NCBI RefSeq assembly: GCF_000720325.1
Contig: NZ_JOJM01000062.1
Coordinates: 9,335-73,334, forward strand
Direction of reading: 5' to 3'
DNA: 64,000 nt
Source: Streptomyces sp. NRRL B-1347
Lineage (GTDB): Bacteria; Actinomycetota; Actinomycetes; Streptomycetales; Streptomycetaceae
Below, piece after piece: positions 1-7,909 of this stretch. Position numbers and translations under genes: made by a program. Below the pieces are notes generated by a model. That model did not search any database. It saw only the letters and a list, made by a program, of their open reading frames with translations, and had not been told where the DNA came from. How positions within the stretch are numbered: position 1 is the first letter of the stretch; the number at the start of each line of letters is the position of its first letter.

Positions 1-742
1 CGGTCGCGAGGGTGCCCAGCGCCTCGGTGAAGGACAGCTGCCCGGTCCAGCCGCCGCGGATCAGTTCGATCACCGGGGAGAGCGGCAGGAGTTCGCAGCC
101 GCGGGCGAGCGGGTCCGGCAGCACTTCGAGCGGGACCATCGCGCCGGAGCCGAAGAACGAGATGAAGAGCAGCGGCATGGCCGCGACCTGCGCGCTCTCC
201 ACGCTCCGGCTGAAGCTCGCGGTCACGGCCGCGAGCAGGGGCCACATCGCGAGGCCCGCGAGCAGCCCGAGGGCGGCGTAGTGCGGTGCCTCGGGCGCTC
301 CGACGTCGAGCAGTGCCACGCAGCCCGCGGTCAGGAGCAGGGACTGGACGAGGCCGATGGTCACGGAGGGCAGCGCGGCGCCCGCGAGGATCTCCGCGTC
401 CCGCACCTCGCCGGTGCGCAGCCGCTTGAGGACGAGTTCCTCGCGCCGGGCCGCGTACACGTTCACCAGGGCCGAGTAGACGGCGAAGAGCAGGGCGAAG
501 CCGATGGCGCCGGGCAGGACGACGGAGCCGACGGAAAGGCCGGTGCCCTCCAGGTCCATGCCTTCGGCGGCCTGGCGCACGCTGAACGGCATGACGAGCG
601 GCAGGAAGAGCGCCCCGAACAGGGTGCCTTTGCTGCGGCCGAGGAGGGTGAGTTCGGCCCGTGCGAGTGCGCGCAGGCGCCCGGCCGGGGTGGTGCGCGC
701 GGTGCGCTCCGTCACGGGGCGGGTCGTGGTCATCGTGCTCAT
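1..742 (-). CDS. ABC-2 type transporter permease (partial, 3' end outside window)
   Basis: Translating the minus strand from the ATG at 742 gives an open frame of about 247 residues that runs off the left edge. It holds several hydrophobic segments (about residues 38-56, 72-95, 120-145, 152-170, 180-200). A conserved loop with RREELVLKRLRTGEV is typical of ABC-2 permeases of the drug/antibiotic efflux type. The start overlaps the upstream ATPase stop in an ATGA arrangement (739-742), so the two are translationally coupled and should form one membrane exporter. The substrate cannot be read from the sequence. The missing part is the C-terminal few residues to tens of residues. Confidence 0.88.
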   Translation of the reverse strand, partial: MSTMTTTRPVTERTARTTPAGRLRALARAELTLLGRSKGTLFGALFLPLVMPFSVRQAAEGMDLEGTGLSVGSVVLPGAIGFALLFAVYSALVNVYAARREELVLKRLRTGEVRDAEILAGAALPSVTIGLVQSLLLTAGCVALLDVGAPEAPHYAALGLLAGLAMWPLLAAVTASFSRSVESAQVAAMPLLFISFFGSGAMVPLEVLPDPLARGCELLPLSPVIELIRGGWTGQLSFTEALGTLAT

Positions 743-1743
743 GCCGCTTCCTCCTTGACCGCGCCGGCGGCGTCGGCCGCGCGGACCTTGTCCGTCATCC
801 GGGTCCCGCCGGGCGTGCCGTCCGTGGCCGTCGCGTTCCGCGCGATCCGCAGGAAGGCCTCTTCGAGCGAGGCGGCGCGGATGTCGAGCCCGTGCAGTTC
901 GACGCCTGCCCGCTGGGCCCAGACGAGCAGTTCGGTCGCGGAGCGCTGGAGCGCGGTGGTGCGCAGCCGTACCGTGCGGCCGGTCAGCTCGTGGCCGGTC
1001 ACGCCGAGTTCGGCGAGCGGCGGCAGATCGCCGAGGAAGTAGCCATCGGGCAGGTCGAAGGAGATCTGCGAGGGCTGGGTGGCGACGACGTCGGCGACGC
1101 GCCCGGTGGCGGCGATGCGGCCCTCGTGCATGATCGCGAGTCGGTCGGCGAGCTGCTCGGCCTCCTCCAGGTAGTGCGTGGTGAGCAGCACGGTGGTGCC
1201 GTTGTCCCGCAGGGCGCGCACCAACTCCCAGGTCTCGCGGCGGCCTTCGGCGTCGAGGCCGGTGGTCGGTTCGTCGAGGAACAGCACCTCGGGGTCGCCC
1301 ATGAGCGCCATGGCGAGGTCGAGCCGGCGCTTCTCGCCGCCGGAGAGCTGCTTCACGCGGGTGTCGCCGCGCCGGCTGAGCCCGACGGCCTCCAGGGCCT
1401 CGCCGACGGGCCGGGCCCCGCTGGTGCATCCGGCCCACATGCGCGCGGTCTCGGTGACGGTCAGCTCGGAGGGGAAGCCGCCTTCCTGGAGCATCACGCC
1501 GATGCGCGGGCGGACCGCGGCCCGGTCGCGGTAGGGGTCGTGTCCGAGGACGCGGATGGTGCCCGCGGCCGGTTCGGTCAGGCCTTCCAGGAGTTCGACG
1601 GTGGAGGTCTTGCCCGCGCCGTTCGTCCCCAGGAGGGCGAACAGCTCGCCCTGTCCCACGGTGAACGAGATCCCCCGGACCGCTTCGAAGCCGCCCGCGT
1701 AGGTCCGCCGCAGGTCGGTGACGTCGATCACGTGCTCAGTCAT
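739..1743 (-). CDS. ABC transporter ATP-binding protein (DrrA-like)
   Basis: This 334-residue nucleotide-binding subunit powers the permease encoded immediately downstream. It has Walker A GTNGAGKTS at 39-47, the ABC signature LSGGEKRR near 134, Walker B LFLDEPTTGLD near 154-164 and a switch His in TTHYLEEAEQL. The C-terminal ~100 residues resemble the extension of DrrA-type export ATPases. The ATG at 1743 is the first start in a frame that aligns with the family. An inverted repeat 60-70 bp upstream (1802-1813) may be its operator. The family exports drugs, lipids or peptides; no resistance function can be assigned from sequence. Confidence 0.9.
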   Translation of the reverse strand: MTEHVIDVTDLRRTYAGGFEAVRGISFTVGQGELFALLGTNGAGKTSTVELLEGLTEPAAGTIRVLGHDPYRDRAAVRPRIGVMLQEGGFPSELTVTETARMWAGCTSGARPVGEALEAVGLSRRGDTRVKQLSGGEKRRLDLAMALMGDPEVLFLDEPTTGLDAEGRRETWELVRALRDNGTTVLLTTHYLEEAEQLADRLAIMHEGRIAATGRVADVVATQPSQISFDLPDGYFLGDLPPLAELGVTGHELTGRTVRLRTTALQRSATELLVWAQRAGVELHGLDIRAASLEEAFLRIARNATATDGTPGGTRMTDKVRAADAAGAVKEEAA

Positions 1744-1801
1744 GGCTCAAGCGTTTCGCGGCCGGGGGCGGACCGGCAGTGCGGCCTGTCATCGGCACCC
1801 G

Positions 1802-1813
1802 TGACAAATGTCA
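1802..1813. promoter_or_regulatory. inverted repeat upstream of the ABC operon
   Basis: TGACA-AA-TGTCA lies about 60 bp before the ATPase start. Dyad sites of this TGACA/TGTCA type are used by some NarL/FixJ response regulators beside ABC exporters. No such regulator is visible in this window, though one could lie left of position 1. Assignment as an operator is inference. Confidence 0.4.
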
Positions 1814-1880
1814 GATCACCGCGCCGCGAGCCACGGAACGGGCGGGACAGGGGGAGCGAGGAGAACAGGTGGGAACAGCA

Positions 1881-1911
1881 AGAAGCCCGGTACCTGGGGT
1901 ACCGGGCTTCT
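1881..1911 (-). terminator. terminator of the tRNA-Gly pair
   Basis: A perfect 14-bp stem, AGAAGCCCGGTACC (1881-1894) with its complement (1898-1911) and a 3-nt loop, sits 5 nt beyond the 3' end of tRNA-Gly(GCC). No long T run follows, which is usual for Streptomyces terminators. Confidence 0.8.
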
Positions 1912-1916
1912 CCTTG

Positions 1917-1992
1917 TGGAGCGAACGACGAGGTTCGAACTCGCGACCTCAACCTTGGCAAGGTTGCGCTCTACCAACTGAGCTACGTTCGC
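1917..1992 (-). tRNA. tRNA-Gly (anticodon GCC)
   Basis: Reading the minus strand from 1992 gives a full cloverleaf starting GCGAACG, with a D-arm, an anticodon loop containing GCC, a T-arm with GTTCGAA, and a closing CGTTCGC. The 3' CCA is encoded (1917-1919). It lies about 77 bp downstream of a second tRNA-Gly on the same strand. Confidence 0.96.
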
Positions 1993-2069
1993 ATCTGCTC
2001 CCGACCGGCTTTCACCGATCGGTGCGAGCACCAGCCTACCGCACCCGGAAGGGTGGTCGGTCACTGGTG

Positions 2070-2144
2070 TGGAGCGGGTGACAGGGATCGCACACTGCGC
2101 CTTCCCCCTGGAAGGGGGATGTTCTACTACTGAACTACACCCGC
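2070..2144 (-). tRNA. tRNA-Gly (anticodon TCC)
   Basis: The minus strand from 2144 starts GCGGGTG, has an anticodon loop CTTCCAG (anticodon TCC), and ends CACCCGC-T-CCA with the CCA encoded at 2070-2072. It shares orientation with tRNA-Gly(GCC), so the two may be co-transcribed. Confidence 0.95.
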
Positions 2145-2256
2145 ACGCTGCTGTGGGATTCGGCCTTTCGGCCTTGCCCCTCGGCGTGCTCCAGACTTTA
2201 GCTGATCACCAGGGGTGCCGCGCAAGTCGGCTGCCCAGCACCCCTGGAGGGTGGAT

Positions 2257-2285
2257 CCGGCCGGGGTCGGCGGAGACCCGGCCGG
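2257..2285 (-). terminator. terminator after lsrL
   Basis: A GC-rich hairpin with arms 2257-2268 and 2275-2285 (one bulged G, 6-nt loop) begins 4 nt beyond the lsrL stop. A second, weaker inverted repeat with arms 2209-2218 and 2238-2247 follows it. Confidence 0.65.
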
Positions 2286-2288
2286 AGC

Positions 2289-2606
2289 TCAGTTGGCGGC
2301 TTCGAAGGCCTCGTACACCTTCTTCGGGATGCGCCCCCTGGGCGGCACGTCGAGCTGGTGGGAGCGGGCCCAGGCGCGCACGGCGGCCGGGTCGGCCGTC
2401 ACCGCCGTGTGCCGGTAGACCTTGCCGGACTTCGACTTCTTGCGGGCCGCTTGCAGGTAGGGGGCCAGCACCTTGCGGAGTTTCTCGGCATTGGTTTCGT
2501 TGAGGTCGATCTCGTACGACCTTCCGTCGAGACCGAAGGCGACCGTTTCCGCCGCTTCTGAGCCGTCGATGTCGTCATAGAGAGTGACCACGACACGCTG
2601 CGCCAC
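2289..2606 (-). CDS. lsrL: Lsr2-family nucleoid-associated protein (LsrL paralogue)
   Basis: This 105-residue H-NS-like protein bridges AT-rich DNA and silences transcription. The N-terminal dimerisation half (1-60) starts VAQRVVVTLYDDIDG. The C-terminal DNA-binding half (70-105) carries the minor-groove clamp R90-G91-R92 within PPRGRIPKK. The linker is short and basic (KKSKSGK), unlike the longer glycine-rich linker of canonical Lsr2. I chose the GTG at 2606 because AAAGGAC lies 8 nt upstream and the family starts MAQ; a longer frame to 2699 has no such support. The position beside purSQL matches what I recall for S. coelicolor SCO4076 (LsrL), the second Lsr2-type protein of streptomycetes. 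It is transcribed divergently from purS. Confidence 0.93.
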   Translation of the reverse strand: MAQRVVVTLYDDIDGSEAAETVAFGLDGRSYEIDLNETNAEKLRKVLAPYLQAARKKSKSGKVYRHTAVTADPAAVRAWARSHQLDVPPRGRIPKKVYEAFEAAN

Positions 2607-3039
2607 GAATATCGGTCCTTTCGTGCGACGCCACCGCATATGACATGCGCTGATGCCGACTGTCCGGCAGTTTTGGGACAAAGTATCGGCTATTGCCAAT
2701 TCCTTTGTACAGGGCCCGGCAATGAAGCGGGAAGTCGGCTAAATCTCACCGCGTGTTCCGGCGGCGCGGCGCCGGGAATGCCGCCCCCTGGGCGCACCTC
2801 AGCAGACTGTCCGGGGCGAGGCGCCGGACGCAATGGCGAACTGTGATCTTTTCCAGGATTTTTCGCGCACGCGTCGGGAGCGACACCCGGATGACCAGCG
2901 GATCCGCGAGTCCGAGTGACTGGCGTCACGTATGTTGCTACGAATCTACGCGGGTAGAAATTTTGTGCGGGTAGTCTGAAGGAACCTGCTCAGCACCACG
3001 CCTGGCAGCACACGCAAGCACCACACACCGGGAGTGCCA
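2607..3039. promoter_or_regulatory. lsrL-purS divergent intergenic region
   Basis: This 433-bp gap holds the outward promoters of lsrL and purSQL. It is distinctly AT-richer than the genes in places. On the purS side there are two direct GCGGGTAG repeats (2950-2957 and 2967-2974) 17 bp apart, a spacing compatible with a repeated regulator site or promoter elements. I see no convincing ORF. The AT-rich patch may be a target of LsrL itself (inference). Confidence 0.5.
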
Positions 3040-3312
3040 GTGGCACGCGTCGTAGTCGACGTCATGCTCAAGCCGGAGATCCTCGACCCCCAGGGACAGG
3101 CGGTGCAGCGTGCACTGCCGCGCCTCGGATTCCAGGGCATCTCCGATGTACGTCAGGGAAAGCGCTTCGAACTCGAAGTCGACGGGCCGGTGGACGACGC
3201 CGCGCTCGCCCGTATCCACGAGATGGCGGAAACCTTCCTCGCCAACACGGTGATCGAGGACTTCGTCGTAAAGGTGGAGGCCACCGAGAACGCCGTGGGA
3301 GCCGACAAGTGA
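3040..3312 (+). CDS. purS: phosphoribosylformylglycinamidine synthase subunit PurS
   Basis: This 90-residue small subunit bridges PurQ and PurL in the formylglycinamide ribonucleotide (FGAR) amidotransferase complex, step 4 of de novo purine synthesis. The sequence [18 protein letters not shown] and the later [13 protein letters not shown] stretch are typical of PurS. GTG at 3040 is preferred to GTG at 3034 because GGGAG (3030-3034) then has a 5-nt spacer and the product starts MARVVV. The stop overlaps the purQ start (GTGA, 3309-3312), indicating translational coupling. Confidence 0.95.
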   Translation: MARVVVDVMLKPEILDPQGQAVQRALPRLGFQGISDVRQGKRFELEVDGPVDDAALARIHEMAETFLANTVIEDFVVKVEATENAVGADK

Positions 3313-3992
3313 CTGCCCGAATCGGAGTCGTCACTTTTCCGGGCACCCTCGACGACCGCGACACCCAGCGCGCCGTGCGCGTCGCGGGCGCGGAGGCCGT
3401 GCCGCTGTGGCACCGGGACAAGGACCTCAAGCAGGTCGACGCCGTGGTGCTGCCCGGCGGATTCAGTTACGGCGACTATCTGCGGGCGGGCGCGATCTCG
3501 CGTTTCTCGCCCGTCATGGAGTCGGTCATCGACCAGGCCAAGGCGGGAATGCCGGTCCTCGGGATCTGCAACGGCTTCCAGGTCCTGACCGAGACGCACC
3601 TGCTGCCCGGCGCGATGCTGCGCAACAACCACCTGCACTTCATCTGCCGCGACCAGAAGCTGCGGGTCGAGTCGGACAGGACCGCCTGGACCGCCGACTA
3701 CGAGGCGGGCCAGGAGATCTCCATCCCGCTGAAGAACATCGACGGACGCTACGTCGCCGACGAGCGCACCCTCGACATGCTGGAGGCCGAGGGCCGCGTC
3801 GCCTTCCGCTATCTGGACGTGAACCCGAACGGCTCGCTGCGCGACATCGCGGGCATCACGAACGAGGCCGGGAACGTCGTCGGCCTCATGCCGCACCCCG
3901 AGCACGCGGTGGAGCCGCTGATCGGGACCGGCCGCACGGACGGCCTGGGGTTCTTCACCTCGATCCTGAAGAAGCTGGTGGACGCCCGATGA
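3309..3992 (+). CDS. purQ: phosphoribosylformylglycinamidine synthase subunit PurQ (glutaminase)
   Basis: This 227-residue class I glutamine amidotransferase supplies ammonia to PurL. The nucleophile Cys87 lies in GICNGFQ; His196 and Glu198 in LMPHPEH complete the triad. The N-terminal IGVVTFPGT and [12 protein letters not shown] motifs are those of PurQ. It starts with GTG overlapping the purS stop and ends overlapping the purL start (ATGA, 3989-3992). The three subunits are therefore made from one coupled mRNA. Confidence 0.97.
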   Translation: MTARIGVVTFPGTLDDRDTQRAVRVAGAEAVPLWHRDKDLKQVDAVVLPGGFSYGDYLRAGAISRFSPVMESVIDQAKAGMPVLGICNGFQVLTETHLLPGAMLRNNHLHFICRDQKLRVESDRTAWTADYEAGQEISIPLKNIDGRYVADERTLDMLEAEGRVAFRYLDVNPNGSLRDIAGITNEAGNVVGLMPHPEHAVEPLIGTGRTDGLGFFTSILKKLVDAR

Positions 3993-6238
3993 CCCTCGAC
4001 ACCGTCAAGCACGCGACGGAGAGCCCCGAGGCCGCGCAGCCCTGGAAGGAACTCGGCCTCAAGGAGGACGAGTACGCGCGGATCAGGGAGATCCTCGGCC
4101 GCCGCCCGACCGGCGCCGAGCTCGCCATGTACTCCGTCATGTGGTCCGAGCACTGCTCGTACAAGAGCAGCAAGGTCCATCTGAAGCAGTTCGGCGAGAA
4201 GGTCCCCGAGAACGACGCGATGCTCGTCGGCATCGGCGAGAACGCGGGCGTCGTCGACGTCGGCCAGGGCTACGCGGTCACCTTCAAGGTCGAGTCGCAC
4301 AACCACCCCTCGTACATCGAGCCGTACCAGGGCGCCGCGACCGGCGTCGGCGGCATCGTGCGCGACATCCTCGCGATGGGCGCGCGCCCGGTCGCGGTCG
4401 TGGACCCGCTGCGCTTCGGCGCCGCCGACCACCCCGACACCAAGCGCGTCCTGCCCGGCGTGGTCGCGGGCATCGGCGGCTACGGCAACTGCCTGGGCCT
4501 GCCGAACATCGGCGGCGAGGTCGTCTTCGACTCCTGCTACCAGGGCAACCCGCTGGTCAACGCGGGCTGCATCGGCGTCATGAAGCACGAGGACATCCAC
4601 CTCGCGAAGGCCTCGGGCGCGGGCAACAAGGTCATCCTGTACGGCGCCCGTACGGGCGGCGACGGCATCGGCGGCGTGTCCGTCCTGGCCTCGGAGACCT
4701 TCGAGTCGACCGGCCCGGCCAAGCGCCCGGCCGTCCAGGTCGGCGACCCCTTCCAGGAGAAGCTCCTCATCGAGTGCACCCTGGAGATCTTCAAGGAGAA
4801 GCTGGTCGACGGCATCCAGGACCTCGGCGGCGCCGGGCTCTCCTGCGCCACCAGCGAGCTGGCCTCGGCCGGTTCGGGCGGCATGCGCGTCGAGCTCGAC
4901 ACCGTGCCGCTGCGCGACGCGACCCTCTCGCCCGAGGAAATCCTCATGAGCGAGTCGCAGGAACGCATGTGCGCGATCGTCGAGCCGGACAAGGTCGACC
5001 GGTTCATGGAGATCTGCGAGAAGTGGGACGTCATCGCGACCGTCATCGGTGAGGTGACGGACGGCGAGCGCCTGGAGATCTTCTGGCACGGCGAGCAGAT
5101 CGTGGACGTGCCGCCGCGCACGGTCGCGCACGAGGGCCCGGTCTACCACCGCCCCTACGCGCGCCCCAGCTGGCAGGACGCCCTCCAGGCCGACGACGCG
5201 GCGAAGCTGCCGCGCCCGGCGACCGCCGAGGAGCTGAAGGACCAGGTCCTGAAGGTCGTGGCGTCCCCGAACCAGGCCTCCAAGGCGTGGATCACCGACC
5301 AGTACGACCGCTTCGTGCAGGGCAACACGATCCTGGCGCAGCCCGAGGACGCGGGCATGGTCCGCGTCGACGAGGACACCAACCTCGGCGTCGCCATGGC
5401 CACGGACGGCAACGGCCGGTACGCGAAGCTCGACCCGTACGCGGGCGCGCAGCTCGCGCTCGCCGAGTCGTACCGCAACGTCGCCGCCTCCGGTGCCAAG
5501 CCGCTCGCCATCTCCAACTGTCTGAACTTCGGCTCGCCCGAGGACCCGGACGTGATGTGGCAGTTCGCCGAGGCCACCCGTGGTCTCGCGGACGGCTGTC
5601 TGGCGCTCGGCACCCCGGTGACCGGCGGCAACGTCTCGCTGTACAACCAGACCGGCGAGACGGCGATCCACCCGACGCCCGTCGTGGCCGTGCTCGGCGT
5701 CATCGACGACGTCACGCGCCGCACGCCGATCGCCTTCAAGGAAGAGGGCCAGCTCCTCTACCTGCTCGGTGAGACGGGCGAGGAGTTCGGCGGCTCGGCC
5801 TGGTCGGGGGTCGTCCACGACCACCTCGGCGGGCTGCCGCCGAAGGTCGACCTGGAGCGCGAGCGGCTGCTCGCCGAGATCCTGATCTCGGCCTCGCGCG
5901 ACGGCATGATCGACGCCGCGCACGACCTGTCCGACGGCGGCCTGGTCCAGGCGGTCGTGGAGTCCTGCCTGCGCGGCGACAAGGGCGCCCGGCTCGTCGT
6001 GCCCGACGGCCTGGACGCCTTCACGTTCCTGCTCTCGGAGTCGGCGGGCCGCGCGGTCGTGTCCGTGCCGCGCAGCGAGGAGCTCCGCTTCACCGACATG
6101 TGCGGCGCCCGGGGCCTCCCGGTCACGCGCATCGGTGTGGTCGACGGCGACGCCGTCGAGGTGCAGGGCCACTTCGCGCTGTCCCTGAGCGAACTGCGCA
6201 CGGCCCACACGGAGACGATCCCCGGGCTCTTCGCCTAG
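3989..6238 (+). CDS. purL: phosphoribosylformylglycinamidine synthase subunit PurL
   Basis: This 749-residue synthetase subunit converts FGAR, ATP and ammonia to FGAM. It is the small PurL form that works with PurS and PurQ. Diagnostic stretches are [51 protein letters not shown] and, in the second half, [14 protein letters not shown] and [10 protein letters not shown]. The frame stays open upstream through purQ, but the family start is MTLDTVKH at the ATG at 3989, coupled to the purQ stop. A strong hairpin follows 18 bp after the stop and closes the operon. Confidence 0.97.
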   Translation: MTLDTVKHATESPEAAQPWKELGLKEDEYARIREILGRRPTGAELAMYSVMWSEHCSYKSSKVHLKQFGEKVPENDAMLVGIGENAGVVDVGQGYAVTFKVESHNHPSYIEPYQGAATGVGGIVRDILAMGARPVAVVDPLRFGAADHPDTKRVLPGVVAGIGGYGNCLGLPNIGGEVVFDSCYQGNPLVNAGCIGVMKHEDIHLAKASGAGNKVILYGARTGGDGIGGVSVLASETFESTGPAKRPAVQVGDPFQEKLLIECTLEIFKEKLVDGIQDLGGAGLSCATSELASAGSGGMRVELDTVPLRDATLSPEEILMSESQERMCAIVEPDKVDRFMEICEKWDVIATVIGEVTDGERLEIFWHGEQIVDVPPRTVAHEGPVYHRPYARPSWQDALQADDAAKLPRPATAEELKDQVLKVVASPNQASKAWITDQYDRFVQGNTILAQPEDAGMVRVDEDTNLGVAMATDGNGRYAKLDPYAGAQLALAESYRNVAASGAKPLAISNCLNFGSPEDPDVMWQFAEATRGLADGCLALGTPVTGGNVSLYNQTGETAIHPTPVVAVLGVIDDVTRRTPIAFKEEGQLLYLLGETGEEFGGSAWSGVVHDHLGGLPPKVDLERERLLAEILISASRDGMIDAAHDLSDGGLVQAVVESCLRGDKGARLVVPDGLDAFTFLLSESAGRAVVSVPRSEELRFTDMCGARGLPVTRIGVVDGDAVEVQGHFALSLSELRTAHTETIPGLFA

Positions 6239-6256
6239 GACGCCGCCCCGCTCGTC

Positions 6257-6291
6257 GAGCCCCCGCCCGGACCTTGTCCGGGCGGGGGCTC
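6257..6291 (+). terminator. purSQL terminator
   Basis: A perfect 16-bp GC-rich stem with a 3-nt loop begins at GAGCCCCCGCC (6257), 18 bp beyond the purL stop. It separates the pur operon from the regulator gene at 6361. Confidence 0.9.
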
Positions 6292-6335
6292 CGTCGTTCC
6301 GGGACGCGGCCGCGCCGACCCGCACTTGTCTGGAG

Positions 6336-6351
6336 TTACGTAATTACGTAA
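6336..6351. promoter_or_regulatory. 16-bp perfect palindrome, likely operator of the adjacent regulator
   Basis: TTACGTAATTACGTAA is a perfect 16-bp palindrome ending 9 bp before the ATG of the ArsR-like gene at 6361. It is also a tandem TTACGTAA octamer. Such an AT-rich palindrome stands out in this G+C-rich DNA. Its position over the transcription or translation start suggests autoregulation by the downstream winged-helix protein (inference). Confidence 0.65.
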
Positions 6352-6360
6352 TCTGCGATC

Positions 6361-6873
6361 ATGGAATGGGAGGAGCGCGTCGCCGAGCTCGAACGGCGCA
6401 TGGCGGCACTGGAGAGCGCGGGCCGCGACCGCGAAGGGGCCGCGCCCGTCGTGAGCGAGAGCGACTTCTGGGCCCTTGAGGGCCTGAAGGCGCAGCTCGC
6501 CGAGCACGGGGCCGCCGACGGCGGCGTGCTGTACACGGGGGCGGTGCGGCTGCCGACCGGGGAGCGCTACGACTGGCAGACCGGCCAGTTCACCGAGGTG
6601 CTGCTCGACGGCGACTGGTCCGAGGCCGCCGACTCCTTCGCCGCGCTCGGCCACGCCGTCCGGCTCCGGCTGCTGCGCGAGATCCTCGGCGGCCGCCGCA
6701 CCGTCGCGGAGCTTGCCGCGCTCGACGGGGTCGGCACGACCGGCCAGATCTACCACCACCTGCGCCAACTGACCGGCGCCGGCTGGCTGCACACCACGGC
6801 CCGGGGCCGCTACCAGGTCCCGGCGGACCGGGTGGTGCCGCTGCTCGTCTTCGTCGCGGCCGCCCGGCCCTGA
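6361..6873 (+). CDS. ArsR-like winged helix-turn-helix regulator
   Basis: This 170-residue protein begins with a short predicted coiled coil (EERVAELERRMAALES, 4-20). A middle segment contains GGVLYTGAVRLPTGERYDWQ, and a C-terminal winged helix covers about 92-165 (HAVRLRLLREILGGRRTVAELAAL...YHHLRQLTGAGWL). The IYHHLRQL recognition helix and following GRYQVP wing resemble ArsR/HxlR-like repressors. No metal-binding cysteines are present, so the ligand is unknown. A perfect palindrome sits directly upstream. The M23 peptidase gene follows on the same strand after 71 bp and could be a target. Confidence 0.8.
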   Translation: MEWEERVAELERRMAALESAGRDREGAAPVVSESDFWALEGLKAQLAEHGAADGGVLYTGAVRLPTGERYDWQTGQFTEVLLDGDWSEAADSFAALGHAVRLRLLREILGGRRTVAELAALDGVGTTGQIYHHLRQLTGAGWLHTTARGRYQVPADRVVPLLVFVAAARP

Positions 6874-6931
6874 CCGCACCGCGTCCGGCCCGACCGCACC
6901 GCATCCAGCCTGACCGCACCGCACCGCATCC
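6872..6931 (+). repeat. three-copy 20-bp tandem repeat
   Basis: GACCGCACCGC starts at 6872, 6892 and 6912, giving a 20-bp period. The first copy overlaps the stop codon of the preceding regulator, and the third carries a 5-bp ACCGC insertion. The array ends just before the ribosome-binding site of the peptidase at 6945. It probably arose by slippage; copy number may vary among strains. Confidence 0.75.
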
Positions 6932-6944
6932 AGGGGGAACAAGC

Positions 6945-7850
6945 GTGTCCATACACAAGCTCGCCGCCGTCCTCGGCCGCTTTCTGTGGCTGGTCTTCTT
7001 CGCGCAGGCGACCGCCGGGTTCTTCGTGGACCTGCCGTACAACTACTGGGTGGGCTGGCTCCCGGCCCTGGCCGCCATCGGCCTCCAGCTGCTGCCGGGG
7101 CGCAAGGCGCGGGAGCAGATCGCGAACGACCCGCCGGCGCCCGTCGAGGTGGCGGCCCCCGTCACCGGCCGCTGGTCCGCGCTCAACAGCCCGGCCGACA
7201 AGGTGCCGAGCCACGGCACCCACGGCCTCGCCCAGACGTACGCCATCGACATCACGGCCGAGGGCGACGAGTCGGGCAAGCACGCGCGGCCCGGCTTCTC
7301 CTGGTTCTGGCCGGTGGCCCGGCGCAACCGCGCCTACCCCGCCTTCGGCGCCCCGCTGCTCGCCGTCGCCGACGCGACCGTGGTGCACGCGGAGGACGGG
7401 CAGCGCGACCACCTCAGCCGCACCTCCCTGTTCGGGCTCCTCTACTTCTTCTTCGTCGAGGGCGTGGTGCGCAGCGCGGCCCCGCCCCGCCGCGTCATCG
7501 GCAACCACGTCGTGCTCGACCTCGGCGACGGCGTCCACGCCCTGTACGCGCACGTGCGGCGCGGCTCGCTCACGGTGCGCGTCGGGGACCGGGTGAGCGT
7601 GGGCCAGGCCGTCGGGCAGTGCGGGAACTCCGGCAACTCCACCGAGCCGCACGTCCACTTCCAGCTGATGGACGGGCCCGACGCGGACACGGCGCGCGGG
7701 GTCCCGTTCCGGTGGCGCGGGTTGGGAGTGCCCGCCAACGGGGAGGTCTTCACGGCGGAGGCGAAGACGCGGGCGGATGCGCGGGCGGATGCGCAGGCGC
7801 CCGCGGCCCCGGGAGCGAGCGCGACGGTCAGCAAGTCCCTGACTCAGTGA
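6945..7850 (+). CDS. membrane-anchored M23 family (LytM-like) peptidase
   Basis: This 301-residue protein has two N-terminal hydrophobic segments (11-28 and 34-51) and a C-terminal M23 metallopeptidase domain. Zinc ligands can be placed: His93 and Asp102 in GTHGLAQTYAIDI, and His236/His238 in EPHVHFQ, with His203 in LYAHV as a likely catalytic base. The GTG start at 6945 has AGGGGGAA upstream. The insert between the first ligand pair and the LHALYAHV strand is long, including a third hydrophobic patch near 163-171. M23 enzymes cleave peptide cross-bridges of peptidoglycan; with this membrane topology a local envelope role is likely. Confidence 0.85.
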   Translation: MSIHKLAAVLGRFLWLVFFAQATAGFFVDLPYNYWVGWLPALAAIGLQLLPGRKAREQIANDPPAPVEVAAPVTGRWSALNSPADKVPSHGTHGLAQTYAIDITAEGDESGKHARPGFSWFWPVARRNRAYPAFGAPLLAVADATVVHAEDGQRDHLSRTSLFGLLYFFFVEGVVRSAAPPRRVIGNHVVLDLGDGVHALYAHVRRGSLTVRVGDRVSVGQAVGQCGNSGNSTEPHVHFQLMDGPDADTARGVPFRWRGLGVPANGEVFTAEAKTRADARADAQAPAAPGASATVSKSLTQ

Positions 7851-7890
7851 ATCCCTGACCGGGTAAATCTTTGAGCTCAGCCAAAAATCA

Positions 7891-7907
7891 TCCGCATACA
7901 ATGCGGA
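7891..7907. promoter_or_regulatory. inverted repeat at the TetR gene start, putative autoregulatory operator
   Basis: TCCGCAT-ACA-ATGCGGA is a perfect 7-bp dyad with a 3-bp spacer, ending 2 bp before the ATG at 7910. A TetR dimer bound here would block the gene's own expression. The overlap with the start region is direct; the regulatory role is inferred. Confidence 0.6.
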
Positions 7908-7909
7908 GC

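Noticed and set aside
3034..3039. Upstream GTG as purS start
   Set aside because: GGGAG would overlap this GTG, and the family begins MARVVV at 3040.
3809..6325. Very long minus-strand open frame opposite purL
   Set aside because: It is the antisense shadow of purQ/purL; high-GC genes give long open antisense frames. Composition is Arg/Val/Asp-rich without any domain and there is no ribosome-binding site.
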